A stretch of 64,000 nt of DNA from DRYM01 sp964526225 (GCA_964526225.1 CAZGLL010000002.1:27292-91291), one strand, 5' to 3'. Positions 17,719-26,601 are shown, numbered from the stretch's first letter. The notes: generated from the sequence alone by a model not told the origin. Made by a program: numbers and translations.

Positions 17719-18072
17719 ATGGATTCATGTAAAGAAGCTTTAAAGAAATATGAAGATGTAAGGTTGGGTGTTGCTAAACTTTTAAACTCTATAGCCCCAT
17801 GGATTTTCCAAGTACTAGACTCCCATTTTAAAATGAAACTAGGAAAGGACATTATAACTTTGCTAATAAATTCTCCTAAAGAATTCTATAAAGCATTAGT
17901 GAAAGTGTATGGGGAATTAGGTGCTGAAATGCTAATTAAAGTTCTCGATAGAAAACTAAGAGAACTTAAACTAGTAGAACCAGATACACCACCACTTACC
18001 TACATTATCGAGTACGACGAGAATAGAGAAGAAATATGTAAACTCCTACTTAAAATAGCGGAGAAAACGTAG
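17719..18072 (+). CDS. Small helical protein downstream of the KaiC-like ATPase
   Basis: About 117 residues from the ATG at 17719. I chose this ATG because GGAAGTGA lies 5 bases before it, whereas the TTG at 17677 has no ribosome-binding site. The central part L-I-N-S-P-K-E-F-Y-K-A-L-V-K-V-Y-G-E-L-G-A-E-M-L weakly resembles the archaeal NitrOD5 output-domain family. If correct, it would be an output or adaptor protein for the ATPase. The resemblance is by eye only. Confidence 0.6.
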   Translation: MDSCKEALKKYEDVRLGVAKLLNSIAPWIFQVLDSHFKMKLGKDIITLLINSPKEFYKALVKVYGELGAEMLIKVLDRKLRELKLVEPDTPPLTYIIEYDENREEICKLLLKIAEKT

Positions 18073-18177
18073 AGTAAAGAAAGTAACCATAAGAACGCAT
18101 TTTATTCTAACGTCTATAAAAATTCATATCCCAAGTATAGGTTGTTCGATTATGCGAAGGCGTTTATGAGGGAAAAC

Positions 18178-18216
18178 TAGTGACAGCCTTTTACCTACAA
18201 GATTGAATTGTCACTA
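18178..18216. repeat. 8-base inverted repeat between convergent genes
   Basis: TAGTGACA at 18178-18185 pairs with TGTCACTA at 18209-18216 across a 23-base loop. It lies between the end of the KaiC partner gene and the end of the permease gene, so it may form a hairpin in either transcript. No function is shown. Confidence 0.45.
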
Positions 18217-18266
18217 TGAAATTTTATTTTGTTGAAATATATTAAAGGTTGGAAAGAACATGTGTT

Positions 18267-19256
18267 TTATTCTCTTGTATATGGTTTCCCAAGGGCTTTC
18301 GGAAATCTTCTCTTCCCTATGAATATTGTTACTACGACAAGCGTTGTTATATAGGGTATTAGCAATATTAGATGGTAAGGTACTAATTCCTTAATTCCTG
18401 GCGTAACAGCTACAGAGTAGGCTAGTCCTTCAGCGAATCCGAATAGGAATGCGAAACCTAAGGCTAATAGCGGTTCTAGACCTGCTGATACGAGAACAGC
18501 TAGTGCTATGAATCCTCTTCCAGCGGAAATTTCTTTAACAATTCCTCCGAACCATGCTAAAGGCATGAATGCTCCTCCAAGCCCTGTTAGTGCTCCGCTA
18601 ATTACTGCTCCTAAGAGTCTAATGTAGTCTACACGGACACCTGCGACATCTAGGGCTTCGGGCATTTCGCCTGCAGCTTTAATTCTTAATCCGAGCGGTG
18701 TATAGTGTAGTATGAAATGGAGTGCTATTGCTAAGCCTATTGCTAGGAGCGTTACTGAGCTTATTCTAAGAAATGGTGTGTAAATGGGTGTTACAAGAAC
18801 CTCCTTTGGAGGAATATGTATGCCTGGGAAAGCCCAGACAGCCATTATGAAGTATGGTACGAAGCCTAATGCGAAAATGTTTATACCTATACCTACAACT
18901 ACCTGGTCTGCTTTACCGTAAACGCTAAGTAATCCGAAGAAAAGCCCTATTAACGCACCAACCAGTGTTCCGAAAGCTAACCCACCATATCCGTTCTGGA
19001 ACATTTCAGCACCATAAACTCCCATAGCTGCTGTTATTAGAAATATTCCCTCTAAACCTATGTTTACAAGTCCAGCTTTCTGATCTATAGACTCACCCAT
19101 TGCGGCAAGAGCTAGAGGCGTCATTGCTAGAAGGGATGCTTCTAGTATTGAAAGCGGATTTAAGCCTACAAGCCTTATCGTAACAAGTATTATTGTTAGC
19201 ACTAGAAACGCTAAACATATTCTAATGTATGGACTAGCTAAACTTAGCTTCTTCAT
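18267..19256 (-). CDS. Nucleoside-type ABC importer, permease (BmpC/YufQ-like)
   Basis: 329 residues with about eight to ten membrane segments. The family signature E-S-I-D-Q-K-A-G-L-V-N-I-G-L-E-G lies near residue 55, and A-A-G-E-M-P-E-A-L-D-V-A-G-V marks the coupling helix that contacts the ATPase. These are features of the BPD_transp_2 permeases that import nucleosides or simple sugars. It overlaps the upstream permease gene by 4 bases, so the two are translationally coupled and probably form a heterodimer. Confidence 0.9.
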   Translation of the reverse strand: MKKLSLASPYIRICLAFLVLTIILVTIRLVGLNPLSILEASLLAMTPLALAAMGESIDQKAGLVNIGLEGIFLITAAMGVYGAEMFQNGYGGLAFGTLVGALIGLFFGLLSVYGKADQVVVGIGINIFALGFVPYFIMAVWAFPGIHIPPKEVLVTPIYTPFLRISSVTLLAIGLAIALHFILHYTPLGLRIKAAGEMPEALDVAGVRVDYIRLLGAVISGALTGLGGAFMPLAWFGGIVKEISAGRGFIALAVLVSAGLEPLLALGFAFLFGFAEGLAYSVAVTPGIKELVPYHLILLIPYITTLVVVTIFIGKRRFPKALGKPYTRE

Positions 19257-20341
19257 ATTCTCTTCCTCCTTAGTCTAAAGTATCTTTCAACAACAGCTAC
19301 GACTTCAGGTACAGCTAACGCTATAATTATTAAGCCGTTTATTGCTTCTACAAGTTCAGAGTATACTCCAGCAGTATATTCCATGTATCTTCCGCCGTTC
19401 TTTAATGCTCCGAAGAATATTGACGCTAAGATTATTCCTAAGGGATGATTTCTACCTATTAGAGCAACGCCTATTCCGTCGAAACCTAATCCAGCAACAT
19501 TACCTAATGTACCGTAGAGAGCCCATGTTGGAGGTCTCCCTAGGACTTGGGAAGCTCCGGCTAACCCTGCAGCTAATCCTCCAATAATGAAGCTTGTAAT
19601 AACTATCCTCTTAGGGTCAACTCCAGCGTATCTTGCAGCATCAGGGTTTGTTCCTTGAAGTTTAAGCTCATACCCTGCCTTAGTCATTGTTAGGAAGAGG
19701 AATACCGCTATGCAGAAAAGTATTGCTACGAAAATGAACGATGTAAGGCTTGCTCCCTTTACAAGCACAGTATATCTCGCTGTTGGCAGAACTGACACTG
19801 TTTTTTCGGCTCTACCGGGTTCGGCGAAATGGTATAGTGCTAGATACATTGTCATGTAGAAAGCTATCCAGTTAAACATTATTGTAGAAATTACTTCGTG
19901 AACTCCTCTCCAAATTTTAAGCAAAGCTGGCCCAATACTCCAGAGAGCACCTATGATCATAGCGGTTAGAGTGGCTACAGCAGCATGGAGAATAGGTGGT
20001 AAGTGCAAATAGGCTCCGGCAATTACGGCTCCTAAAGCGCCTAAGTACATTTGTCCTTCAGCGCCGATGTTAAATAAACCTGATTTTACACCTATGGCGA
20101 AAGTTATTCCCGTAAGCATAAGCGGTACAGCGAACGATAATGTTTCAGCAAAGTCAGATAAAGTACCGAAAGCTCCTCTGAAAAGTGCTGAATAAGCTAG
20201 CCAGGGATCGTAGCCGTAAATTACCATTAGAAACGCTCCTGCAACCAGACCAATAATTAAAGCTAGAAGAGATGGTAGTAGCTGATGGATTAGCCATGAG
20301 CGCCAGTCAGCCAAAGAGAAGCACCTACAATGATTCTTCAC
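19253..20341 (-). CDS. Nucleoside-type ABC importer, permease (BmpB/YufP-like)
   Basis: 362 residues. Contains the paired-family signature G-V-K-S-G-L-F-N-I-G-A-E-G-Q near residue 83 and the coupling-helix region L-Q-G-T-N-P-D-A-A-R-Y-A-G-V. GTG start, with a TATA-like AGTATAAGAT about 30 bases upstream on the minus strand. It is the first gene of the permease pair. The matching ATPase is the divergent gene at 21396. The substrate-binding lipoprotein usually found with this system is not in the window. Confidence 0.9.
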   Translation of the reverse strand: MKNHCRCFSLADWRSWLIHQLLPSLLALIIGLVAGAFLMVIYGYDPWLAYSALFRGAFGTLSDFAETLSFAVPLMLTGITFAIGVKSGLFNIGAEGQMYLGALGAVIAGAYLHLPPILHAAVATLTAMIIGALWSIGPALLKIWRGVHEVISTIMFNWIAFYMTMYLALYHFAEPGRAEKTVSVLPTARYTVLVKGASLTSFIFVAILFCIAVFLFLTMTKAGYELKLQGTNPDAARYAGVDPKRIVITSFIIGGLAAGLAGASQVLGRPPTWALYGTLGNVAGLGFDGIGVALIGRNHPLGIILASIFFGALKNGGRYMEYTAGVYSELVEAINGLIIIALAVPEVVAVVERYFRLRRKRI

Positions 20342-20433
20342 AAATTACCTTTAAAAACTTTATCTTATACTAAAAGGAACAAAACATTTTCTCTAACGTT
20401 TAAGCCGAAAATCAGAAATAGCAGTTTCTCGTC

Positions 20434-20928
20434 ATGTACGAACAATTGTTAAAGCTAATATTTTCAAAATCACAATTAAAATATGGGTTGCTATACTTGC
20501 TTGATGCAGACGAATATTTGAGATGGATTGTTTCAGCCAAGAAAACATTAGATTCGGCAAAAGGAGATCTTGAAAGAGGAGATTATAACTGGGCATGCTT
20601 TAAAGCACAGCAAGCAGCAGAATTAGCAGTAAAAGCTTTGCTTCACGGATTAGGCATGCCAGCATATGGTCATAGTGTTTCAAAGCTCTTATTAAACATT
20701 AAATTAAAAGGACTATTTGTTTCTGAGGAAACGGTCGAATATGCTAAAACCCTAGATAAATACTATGTACCGACAAGATACCCTAATGCTTGGGCTGAAG
20801 GAGCACCTCACGAATACTATACCGAAAAAGACGCTGAAACAGCAATAACCTATGCTCATCAAATAATTAAATGGGTTGAGAAACAGTGGAAATCATTAGA
20901 GAAAGAGAAGAAGAGAGAAGAAAAGTAA
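20434..20928 (+). CDS. HEPN-domain protein (second HEPN/MNT pair)
   Basis: 164 residues. The core reads W-A-C-F-K-A-Q-Q-A-A-E-L-A-V-K-A-L-L, the usual HEPN helix, followed by the late segment P-T-R-Y-P-N-A-W. The phrase A-P-H-E-Y-Y-T that follows is common in archaeal HEPN proteins beside MNT genes. It overlaps the nucleotidyltransferase gene by 43 bases. The pair lies between the importer permeases and the importer ATPase, which look like parts of one transporter, so it was probably inserted there. Confidence 0.85.
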   Translation: MYEQLLKLIFSKSQLKYGLLYLLDADEYLRWIVSAKKTLDSAKGDLERGDYNWACFKAQQAAELAVKALLHGLGMPAYGHSVSKLLLNIKLKGLFVSEETVEYAKTLDKYYVPTRYPNAWAEGAPHEYYTEKDAETAITYAHQIIKWVEKQWKSLEKEKKREEK

Positions 20929-21254
20929 TTAGGGAAGCTAAAGCATGGGCGAAATCGCTACAGTTCAAATCTACAGTAATCCTTATCGGATCCTATGCTA
21001 GAGGCGACTTCAACTTATGGAGCGATGTCGACATAATATTGATAGCTCATTTTAGAGGGAATGTTCTGCAAAGGCTTAAGAACATTAATCATCCAGCTGG
21101 ATACGAAATATTACCTCTAACTCCGGATGAATTCTATAGGCTCGTGGAAAGAAAGGATCCTTTAGCATTAGATGCTCTAACCTATGGGGTAGTTTTAAGG
21201 GATGACTTAGGCATAGTTAAAATGCTTAAGAAAATAAATAAGCATGCTAAGTAG
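20886..21254 (+). CDS. Minimal nucleotidyltransferase (second HEPN/MNT pair)
   Basis: 122 residues. The motif L-I-G-S-Y-A-R-G-D-F and the metal-binding S-D-V-D-I-I-L-I are intact, so it should be catalytic. The charged N-terminus (R-E-R-E-E-E-R-R) is encoded in the overlap with the HEPN gene. A later start inside the overlap is possible. It is predicted to modify and inhibit the HEPN partner. Confidence 0.85.
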   Translation: MEIIREREEERRKVIREAKAWAKSLQFKSTVILIGSYARGDFNLWSDVDIILIAHFRGNVLQRLKNINHPAGYEILPLTPDEFYRLVERKDPLALDALTYGVVLRDDLGIVKMLKKINKHAK

Positions 21255-21325
21255 GAAACATGGAAGCATAGACTACTTCATAATCATTCTTTAAAAGTTT
21301 TCGTAACTAAATATTTATTTTCCTA

Positions 21326-21336
21326 AGTATAAATAA
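21326..21336 (+). promoter_or_regulatory. TATA box for the importer ATPase gene
   Basis: AGTATAAATAA lies about 60 bases before the ATG at 21396, which leaves room for a leader carrying the ribosome-binding site GAGGAT at 21383-21388. Confidence 0.4.
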
Positions 21337-21395
21337 TGTTAGTAGCATTAGAAAACCAAGAACAGTTCCCATGGGCTTATTGAGAGGATGCCGTT

Positions 21396-22943
21396 ATGAG
21401 ACAAGCTGAACCTATGGTTGAAATGAAAGATATTGTTAAAATATATCCTGATGGAACTGTGGCTTTAAGAGGAGTAGATCTTACAGCATATAAGGGCGAG
21501 ATTCTCGGTCTTCTCGGAGAAAATGGTGCCGGGAAAACAACACTAATGAAGATTCTTTCAGGAATTCTACAACCAACACGTGGAGAAATCTATGTTGAAG
21601 GTAGAAGGGTTAAATTCAAAAACCCCTCTGACGCGTTAGCTTTAGGTATTGGAATGGTTCATCAGCACTTCACACTTGTCCCACCATTTAATGCTTTAGA
21701 AAACATAGTTTTAGGAATAGAGTCACCCCATGGCAAACCAGGTTCAGACCTTGTTCTACCCCTAAAAAAGGAGGAGCTTGTCAAGAAAGTTAAAAAGCTA
21801 ATAGAGGAAACAGGGCTACATGTTCCACTCAACATTCCTGTGGAGAAGCTCCCTCTAGGTTTAAGACAGAGGATAGAAATTCTCAAAGTACTTTATAGAG
21901 GAATAAATCTTCTAATTCTTGATGAGCCAACAACGTTTCTAACACCATTAGAGGTTGAAGAACTCTTCAAAATAATGAAGAGGCTTAAGGAGCAAGGTAA
22001 AACAATAATTTTCATAACTCACAAGATAAGGGAGGCATTAACGATAACCGATAGAATAGTTGTTCTAAGAGCAGGTAAGGTTGTTGGAGAAGTGCCTACG
22101 GAAAAAGCGACACCGGAGAAGCTTGCTGAAATGATGGTTGGTAAAGAAATGAAGCTCGATGTTGTCCTAAGAGGCGAGGGAGTTGTAGTTGAAAAACCTG
22201 TTTTAGAAGTAAGAGACCTTTGGGTTAAAAATGACTTAGGGTTAATGGCTGTTAAGGGAGTATCCTTCGAAGTATATCCTGGAGAAATATTTGGAATAGC
22301 AGGAGTTGAAGGGAACGGGCAAAGCGAACTCGTAGAAGCAATTACCGGGCTTAGGAAACCTGAAAAAGGAAAGATTATTATTGAAGGTGTAGATATTACA
22401 GGTAAAGGGCCAATAGAGTTTTACAAGCTTAAATCATCACATATTCCCGGAGATAGAGATAGATATGGATTAGTTCTTGAATTCACGGTTGCCGAAAACA
22501 GCGTTCTAAATAGGCAGTGGGAACCTATATTCACTAAAGGATTCAGACTCGACTGGAGCAAAGTTAAAGAATACGCTAAAGAAATAATTAAAAGGTTTAA
22601 TATTATTGCTCCAAGCGTTGATACGCCAGCTAAATCTTTAAGCGGAGGTAATAGGCAAAGACTCGTAGTTGGAAGAGAGCTAAGTAAGGAACCAAAACTT
22701 ATTGTAGCTGTGCATCCAACAAGAGGTCTTGATATTGCATCTACGATGTACATTAGAGAAATACTAGCTAAAATGAGGGATCAAGGAAAAGCTGTACTCT
22801 TAGTCTCAGCTGATTTAGACGAAATTATGCAGTTAAGTGATAGAATAGCTGTAATGTACGAAGGAAAATTCATGGGCATAAAGAAGGCTAAGGAAACAAC
22901 AAGACGAGAAATAGGATTGCTAATGGGAGGAATTAAAGCCTAA
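21396..22943 (+). CDS. Nucleoside-type ABC importer ATPase (two ABC domains, YufO/RbsA-like)
   Basis: 515 residues with tandem ABC domains. Domain 1 has Walker A G-E-N-G-A-G-K-T at 41-48, Q-loop M-V-H-Q-H-F, a weak signature L-P-L-G-L-R-Q-R and Walker B L-L-I-L-D-E-P. Domain 2 has a degenerate Walker A (G-V-E-G-N-G-Q-S) but a full signature L-S-G-G-N-R-Q-R. This asymmetry is normal for the sugar/nucleoside importer class. It energises the permeases at 18267-20341, from which it is separated by an inserted HEPN/MNT pair and opposite orientation. Confidence 0.92.
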   Translation: MRQAEPMVEMKDIVKIYPDGTVALRGVDLTAYKGEILGLLGENGAGKTTLMKILSGILQPTRGEIYVEGRRVKFKNPSDALALGIGMVHQHFTLVPPFNALENIVLGIESPHGKPGSDLVLPLKKEELVKKVKKLIEETGLHVPLNIPVEKLPLGLRQRIEILKVLYRGINLLILDEPTTFLTPLEVEELFKIMKRLKEQGKTIIFITHKIREALTITDRIVVLRAGKVVGEVPTEKATPEKLAEMMVGKEMKLDVVLRGEGVVVEKPVLEVRDLWVKNDLGLMAVKGVSFEVYPGEIFGIAGVEGNGQSELVEAITGLRKPEKGKIIIEGVDITGKGPIEFYKLKSSHIPGDRDRYGLVLEFTVAENSVLNRQWEPIFTKGFRLDWSKVKEYAKEIIKRFNIIAPSVDTPAKSLSGGNRQRLVVGRELSKEPKLIVAVHPTRGLDIASTMYIREILAKMRDQGKAVLLVSADLDEIMQLSDRIAVMYEGKFMGIKKAKETTRREIGLLMGGIKA

Positions 22944-23160
22944 ATTTTAACGTAAAAACCTTAACACTTATCTCATAAATTCTCCAACATTTCGATATTA
23001 TCATGCACCAAAGGGTTCTAAGCAAGTAGAAGCTAGGTCTACCATGTTTGAGGGATGTGATTTTAGGTAAAGTATAAATATAGGAAAAAATGTTTCCATA
23101 AGTAATATGGGAACCTAATGTTTACTACAATATTCTAAATACGAGGTGACCGATGGATAA

Positions 23161-24312
23161 TTGAGATTCCTAATGGACTTAGTTGTACTGCTTCTTCTAG
23201 CTAAAATTATAGGTTACATGCTTAAGGTTAAGGGATTACATCCTATCGTAGGTCATGTTTTTGCAGGCCTAGTTTTAGGGCCTTATGTTTTGAAAATAGT
23301 TTATCCTTCAATAGAACTTGAAACTATAGCTTCGGTTTCGCTACTTCTACTTCTTTTCTACACTGGACTTACAACTAACTTTAGAGAGTTAAGGAGAAGG
23401 AGTAAGACAATAGTAGCTATGGGTTTATCTGGCGTAGTAGCAACATTTGCAATAACATATGCTTTACTTTACGTAATAGGTGTTAAAGGGCTTCCAGCAA
23501 TATTCATAGCTATAGCACTATCTAACACTGCAACGGAAACTGTCGCTGTAGCCGTAGCTTACGCTGGGGGTGGAGATATTAGAACGCTTATTGTTGGTGC
23601 AAGCTTCGTTGATGATGTTGTAGCAGCTTTTGTAATTAGTGTTGTTGCAAGCGTAGCTATGAGGGAAACAAACATAGTACATGTTGGTGTGGCAACAGTT
23701 GTTTTCATGTCCGCCGTTTTCATTCTAAGTCATTTGTTAGCCACGAAATTCACAATAGTTTACAGAACCATGTCAAGAGATTACTTTACATTCGCAAGTT
23801 TCTCGCTAATAATAGCTTTCTCCTTCGCATTAATAGCTTACATGCTTGGATTAAGCGTTCTCATAGGCGCTTATCTTGCAGGGGTACTTATAGGTAGAGG
23901 CAGGGAATTCCATGACCCACTAATTAAGACAAAAATTGTCTTATCGGAGTTTATAGAGGATTTAAGTTCCTTCTTAGAAGTACTCTTCATACCTATGTTC
24001 TTCGCATACATAGGCTTGCTTATTTCAGTAAACCAAGTTTCAATATTGTTGTTCGCAATAGCTCTCATAGCAGCTATCATAGGTAAGATAGTCGGATGTA
24101 CACCTATAGCCATGAGTAGTTTGAAAGATAAACGTAAAGGTTTCGCAGCTGGAGTAGCTATGACAGGAAGGGGGGCTTTAGAAACAGCTCTTCTAAAATT
24201 AGGATTAGATAGTGGAATAATTAATGTTTCACAATATAGCACAATAATTCTTGTAGCATTAGCTACAGCAGTACTCGCACCCTTACTTTACAGTATAGTA
24301 TATAGAGAATAG
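23161..24312 (+). CDS. Cation:proton antiporter of the CPA2 (KefB/NapA) family
   Basis: 383 residues with about twelve membrane segments. The N-terminus has H-P-I-V-G-H-V-F-A-G-L-V-L-G-P, the usual CPA2 opening. The core has S-N-T-A-T-E-T-V-A and then A-S-F-V-D-D-V, which supplies the twin Asp that binds the ion. A late M-T-G-R-G-A-L-E-T fits the family. It should exchange Na+ or K+ for protons. GAGGTGA at 23143-23149 precedes the TTG used here; the ATG at 23173 is an alternative. There is no C-terminal regulatory TrkA domain. Confidence 0.9.
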   Translation: MRFLMDLVVLLLLAKIIGYMLKVKGLHPIVGHVFAGLVLGPYVLKIVYPSIELETIASVSLLLLLFYTGLTTNFRELRRRSKTIVAMGLSGVVATFAITYALLYVIGVKGLPAIFIAIALSNTATETVAVAVAYAGGGDIRTLIVGASFVDDVVAAFVISVVASVAMRETNIVHVGVATVVFMSAVFILSHLLATKFTIVYRTMSRDYFTFASFSLIIAFSFALIAYMLGLSVLIGAYLAGVLIGRGREFHDPLIKTKIVLSEFIEDLSSFLEVLFIPMFFAYIGLLISVNQVSILLFAIALIAAIIGKIVGCTPIAMSSLKDKRKGFAAGVAMTGRGALETALLKLGLDSGIINVSQYSTIILVALATAVLAPLLYSIVYRE

Positions 24313-24334
24313 GAAATAGTATATAGCTTACACA

Positions 24335-25840
24335 ATGCTAAAACGGTTTGAGGATGAAGTTTTGGAGAGAATTGCTTTTCCCGAAAACTTTAGATTCGGA
24401 ATATCAATGTCCGGTTTCCAGTTCGAAATGGGATGCAGCATTGAAGCTATAGATGAAAATAGTGACTGGTGGATTTGGGTTCATGACCCATTCAACATAG
24501 GCTTAGGGATAGTTAGCGGAGACCTACCCGAACATGGAGCCGGATACTGGAACTTGTACAAGAAAGATCATGAGCTAATGCTTAGTTTAAACATAGACTC
24601 CGTTAGGGTAGGTATTGAGTGGAGTAGGATTTTCCCTAAACCAACATTTGACGTGGAAGTCGAAGTTAAGAAGGAAAATGGGAATATAACTGAAGTTGTT
24701 ATTTCTAAAAGCACTATTGAAGAGTTAAGAAATAATGCTAATGAGGAAGCCTTAAACCATTATCGTACAATACTGGAGGATCTTAAGTCCAAAGAGTTAA
24801 GGGTCATGGTTTGTCTTAATCACTTTACGCTTCCAAAATGGCTTCATAACCCTATTGAACTAAGACTGTTTGGGCTAAATTCTCCAAGAAATGGATGGCT
24901 AAGTATGAGGTCAATTATCGAATTCGTTAAGTACGTAGGTTTCATAGCCTATAATCTTAAAGACCTAGTTGACGAATGGGCGATATTCAACGAACCTAGA
25001 GCTGTAATGCATGAGGGATTTCTTAAACCTAATTCAGGCTTTCCACCTAAAATTATTAGTTATAAAAGCTACATCACCGGAATGGTAAACCTTGTTGAAG
25101 CCCACGCTAGAGCATATGATGTTTTAAAAAGCATTGACCCGTTAAAACCAGTAGGGATAATATATGATATACTACTTACCGAGCCACTTAATGAGAATGA
25201 CATAATAGCATCGGAAAATGCTATGTACTTCTACAATTGGTGGTTCTTGGACGCAATAATTAGGGGAGAATATAGTAGGGGCTTTAGCGATAAATGGATC
25301 ATTTATCGGAAAGACCTTGTCGGAAAAGCGGACTGGATAGGTGTAAATTATTACTCAAGACTTGTAGTTGAAGAGAGTAGGCCATGGTTTAATGGAGAAA
25401 CTCTCCTAAACTGGAAAGTCGTGAAAGGATACGGTTTCGAAAGCACACCTAAGTTAAAAACCAAAGCCGGAAACCCAACAAGCGATATGGGATGGGAAAT
25501 ATATCCTCAAGGACTAAGAAAAGTGCTTAACAAAGTCTATGCGAGATACAAATTACCTATAATAGTAACTGAAAATGGAGTAGCAGATTCTGAAGATAAA
25601 CTTAGACCATACGTTATCACCTCGCACCTTAATGAAATACATAAAGCAATTATTGAAGATAACGTAAACGTTTTAGGATATTATCACTGGTCCCTTATGG
25701 ACAATTACGAATGGGCACATGGATACTCGATGAAATATGGACTATATGAAGTAAATTTCCAAACAAAAGAGAGAAGACCTAGGCATAGTGCGAAACTTTA
25801 CTCTAAAATAGCATCTGATAGAAAAGTTCCTATTCTGTAG
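24335..25840 (+). CDS. Glycoside hydrolase family 1 beta-glycosidase (LacS-like)
   Basis: 501 residues. The acid/base Glu220 lies in I-F-N-E-P and the nucleophile Glu413 in V-T-E-N-G, so catalysis should be intact. The start F-P-E-N-F-R-F-G and the end W-S-L-M-D-N-Y-E-W-A are family hallmarks. The length and inserts resemble the archaeal Sulfolobus/Pyrococcus beta-glycosidases, which act on beta-glucosides and beta-galactosides. No signal peptide, so it works in the cytoplasm on imported sugars. It follows the antiporter gene by 22 bases. Confidence 0.93.
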   Translation: MLKRFEDEVLERIAFPENFRFGISMSGFQFEMGCSIEAIDENSDWWIWVHDPFNIGLGIVSGDLPEHGAGYWNLYKKDHELMLSLNIDSVRVGIEWSRIFPKPTFDVEVEVKKENGNITEVVISKSTIEELRNNANEEALNHYRTILEDLKSKELRVMVCLNHFTLPKWLHNPIELRLFGLNSPRNGWLSMRSIIEFVKYVGFIAYNLKDLVDEWAIFNEPRAVMHEGFLKPNSGFPPKIISYKSYITGMVNLVEAHARAYDVLKSIDPLKPVGIIYDILLTEPLNENDIIASENAMYFYNWWFLDAIIRGEYSRGFSDKWIIYRKDLVGKADWIGVNYYSRLVVEESRPWFNGETLLNWKVVKGYGFESTPKLKTKAGNPTSDMGWEIYPQGLRKVLNKVYARYKLPIIVTENGVADSEDKLRPYVITSHLNEIHKAIIEDNVNVLGYYHWSLMDNYEWAHGYSMKYGLYEVNFQTKERRPRHSAKLYSKIASDRKVPIL

Positions 25841-25926
25841 TACAGAACAACATCATCTTTTAAATCACATTTTCGGCTAAAAATGTAACTAGAGAAAAGA
25901 ATGTAGTGTTTCGAGGTAGCTAAGTT

Positions 25927-26025
25927 ATGAAAATCGGAAAAGCAAAATCAATCCTAACAGTATTGATAGTTGCAATCTTAATAACGCTTCCAATAGGGCT
26001 TCTAGCTCAGAAAGAGTGTGGCTGA
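25927..26025 (+). CDS. 32-residue hydrophobic peptide (single membrane segment or signal-like)
   Basis: An ATG frame preceded by GAGGT. It encodes a basic N-terminus (M-K-I-G-K-A-K-S) and one hydrophobic helix ending in Q-K-E-C-G. The stop is 2 bases before the ATG of the next small membrane protein, which suggests a two-gene operon. It may be a small membrane protein or a truncated secreted protein. Confidence 0.5.
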   Translation: MKIGKAKSILTVLIVAILITLPIGLLAQKECG

Positions 26026-26027
26026 AA

Positions 26028-26273
26028 ATGGGTGAGAAAAAGCATCATTGGAGTGGAGAAGTGTTTATAGGATTGATGTTCATAGGTATGGGGTTAGGGT
26101 TCATTTTTGGAGATGTAGCAGCAGGAATGTTCTTAGGCATGGGAGTAGGCTTCATTCTAGCATCACTAATTAGAGTTGAAAGAGAAAAACCAAAAATCAC
26201 TATTAAACCGAGTTCTCTATGGATAGGCTTATCATCTACTATACTAGTTTCAGCCGTAGCATGTTTTATATGA
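26028..26273 (+). CDS. Small membrane protein with Gly/Met-rich helices
   Basis: About 81 residues starting M-G-E-K-K-H-H-W. The ATG at 26028 is preferred over the GTG at 26016 because it follows directly after the 32-residue peptide gene. Two Gly- and Met-rich hydrophobic segments (G-L-M-F-I-G-M-G-L-G-F-I and G-M-F-L-G-M-G-V-G-F-I) form a tight hairpin. A basic stretch and a third hydrophobic segment follow. The function is not known. Confidence 0.65.
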   Translation: MGEKKHHWSGEVFIGLMFIGMGLGFIFGDVAAGMFLGMGVGFILASLIRVEREKPKITIKPSSLWIGLSSTILVSAVACFI

Positions 26274-26295
26274 AAGCATATTATTTCATATGTTT

Positions 26296-26448
26296 TCATG
26301 GGCGTTCTTCTTCGATTACTGCTATGATTTTTATTTTCTTCCCCTTATGTTTTGCTAGTTTTAGCTGGTACTCCTTTGGTGGGTATATGATTACTCTTCC
26401 CCTACCATAGCTTAGTAGTGATGCCTCGAAGATGTATACCTTGCTCAT
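26296..26448 (-). CDS. 50-residue conserved-looking small protein
   Basis: A 50-codon frame with a good GGTGAT ribosome-binding site 5 bases before the ATG. It begins M-S-K-V-Y-I-F-E-A and contains R-V-I-I-Y-P-P-K-E-Y, then H-K-G-K-K-I-K-I-I-A-V-I-E-E. The K-G-K-K-I-K-I end recalls the short AbrB-like or swapped-hairpin proteins common in thermophilic archaea, where it would bind DNA or a partner. It ends just after the small membrane gene and starts beside the left end of the TnpB element. Confidence 0.55.
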   Translation of the reverse strand: MSKVYIFEASLLSYGRGRVIIYPPKEYQLKLAKHKGKKIKIIAVIEEERP

Positions 26449-26520
26449 TATATCACCAAATATATATTGTAGCTAGAAAAACCTATAAATATAGCTACCA
26501 ATAAAAATGCATAGGTGAAA

Positions 26521-26570
26521 GCTCCGATGAGGGAGTGCGCCACCACTATTAGGGTGGCTCCCTGAGGAGC
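26521..26570. repeat. Left-end imperfect hairpin of the TnpB element
   Basis: GCTCC at 26521-26525 pairs with GGAGC at 26566-26570. GGGA at 26531-26534 pairs with TCCC at 26559-26562. GCCACC at 26539-26544 pairs with GGTGGC at 26553-26558, leaving an 8-base loop. Such subterminal hairpins are the recognition sites of single-strand transposases. Confidence 0.65.
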
Positions 26571-26601
26571 ATATACGCTAACCCTTAAAGCCCAAGGAGT
26601 T

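Noticed and set aside
26219..26410. 63-residue + strand frame after the small membrane gene
   Set aside because: It lies antisense to the 50-residue gene with a good ribosome-binding site and has a random-looking sequence.
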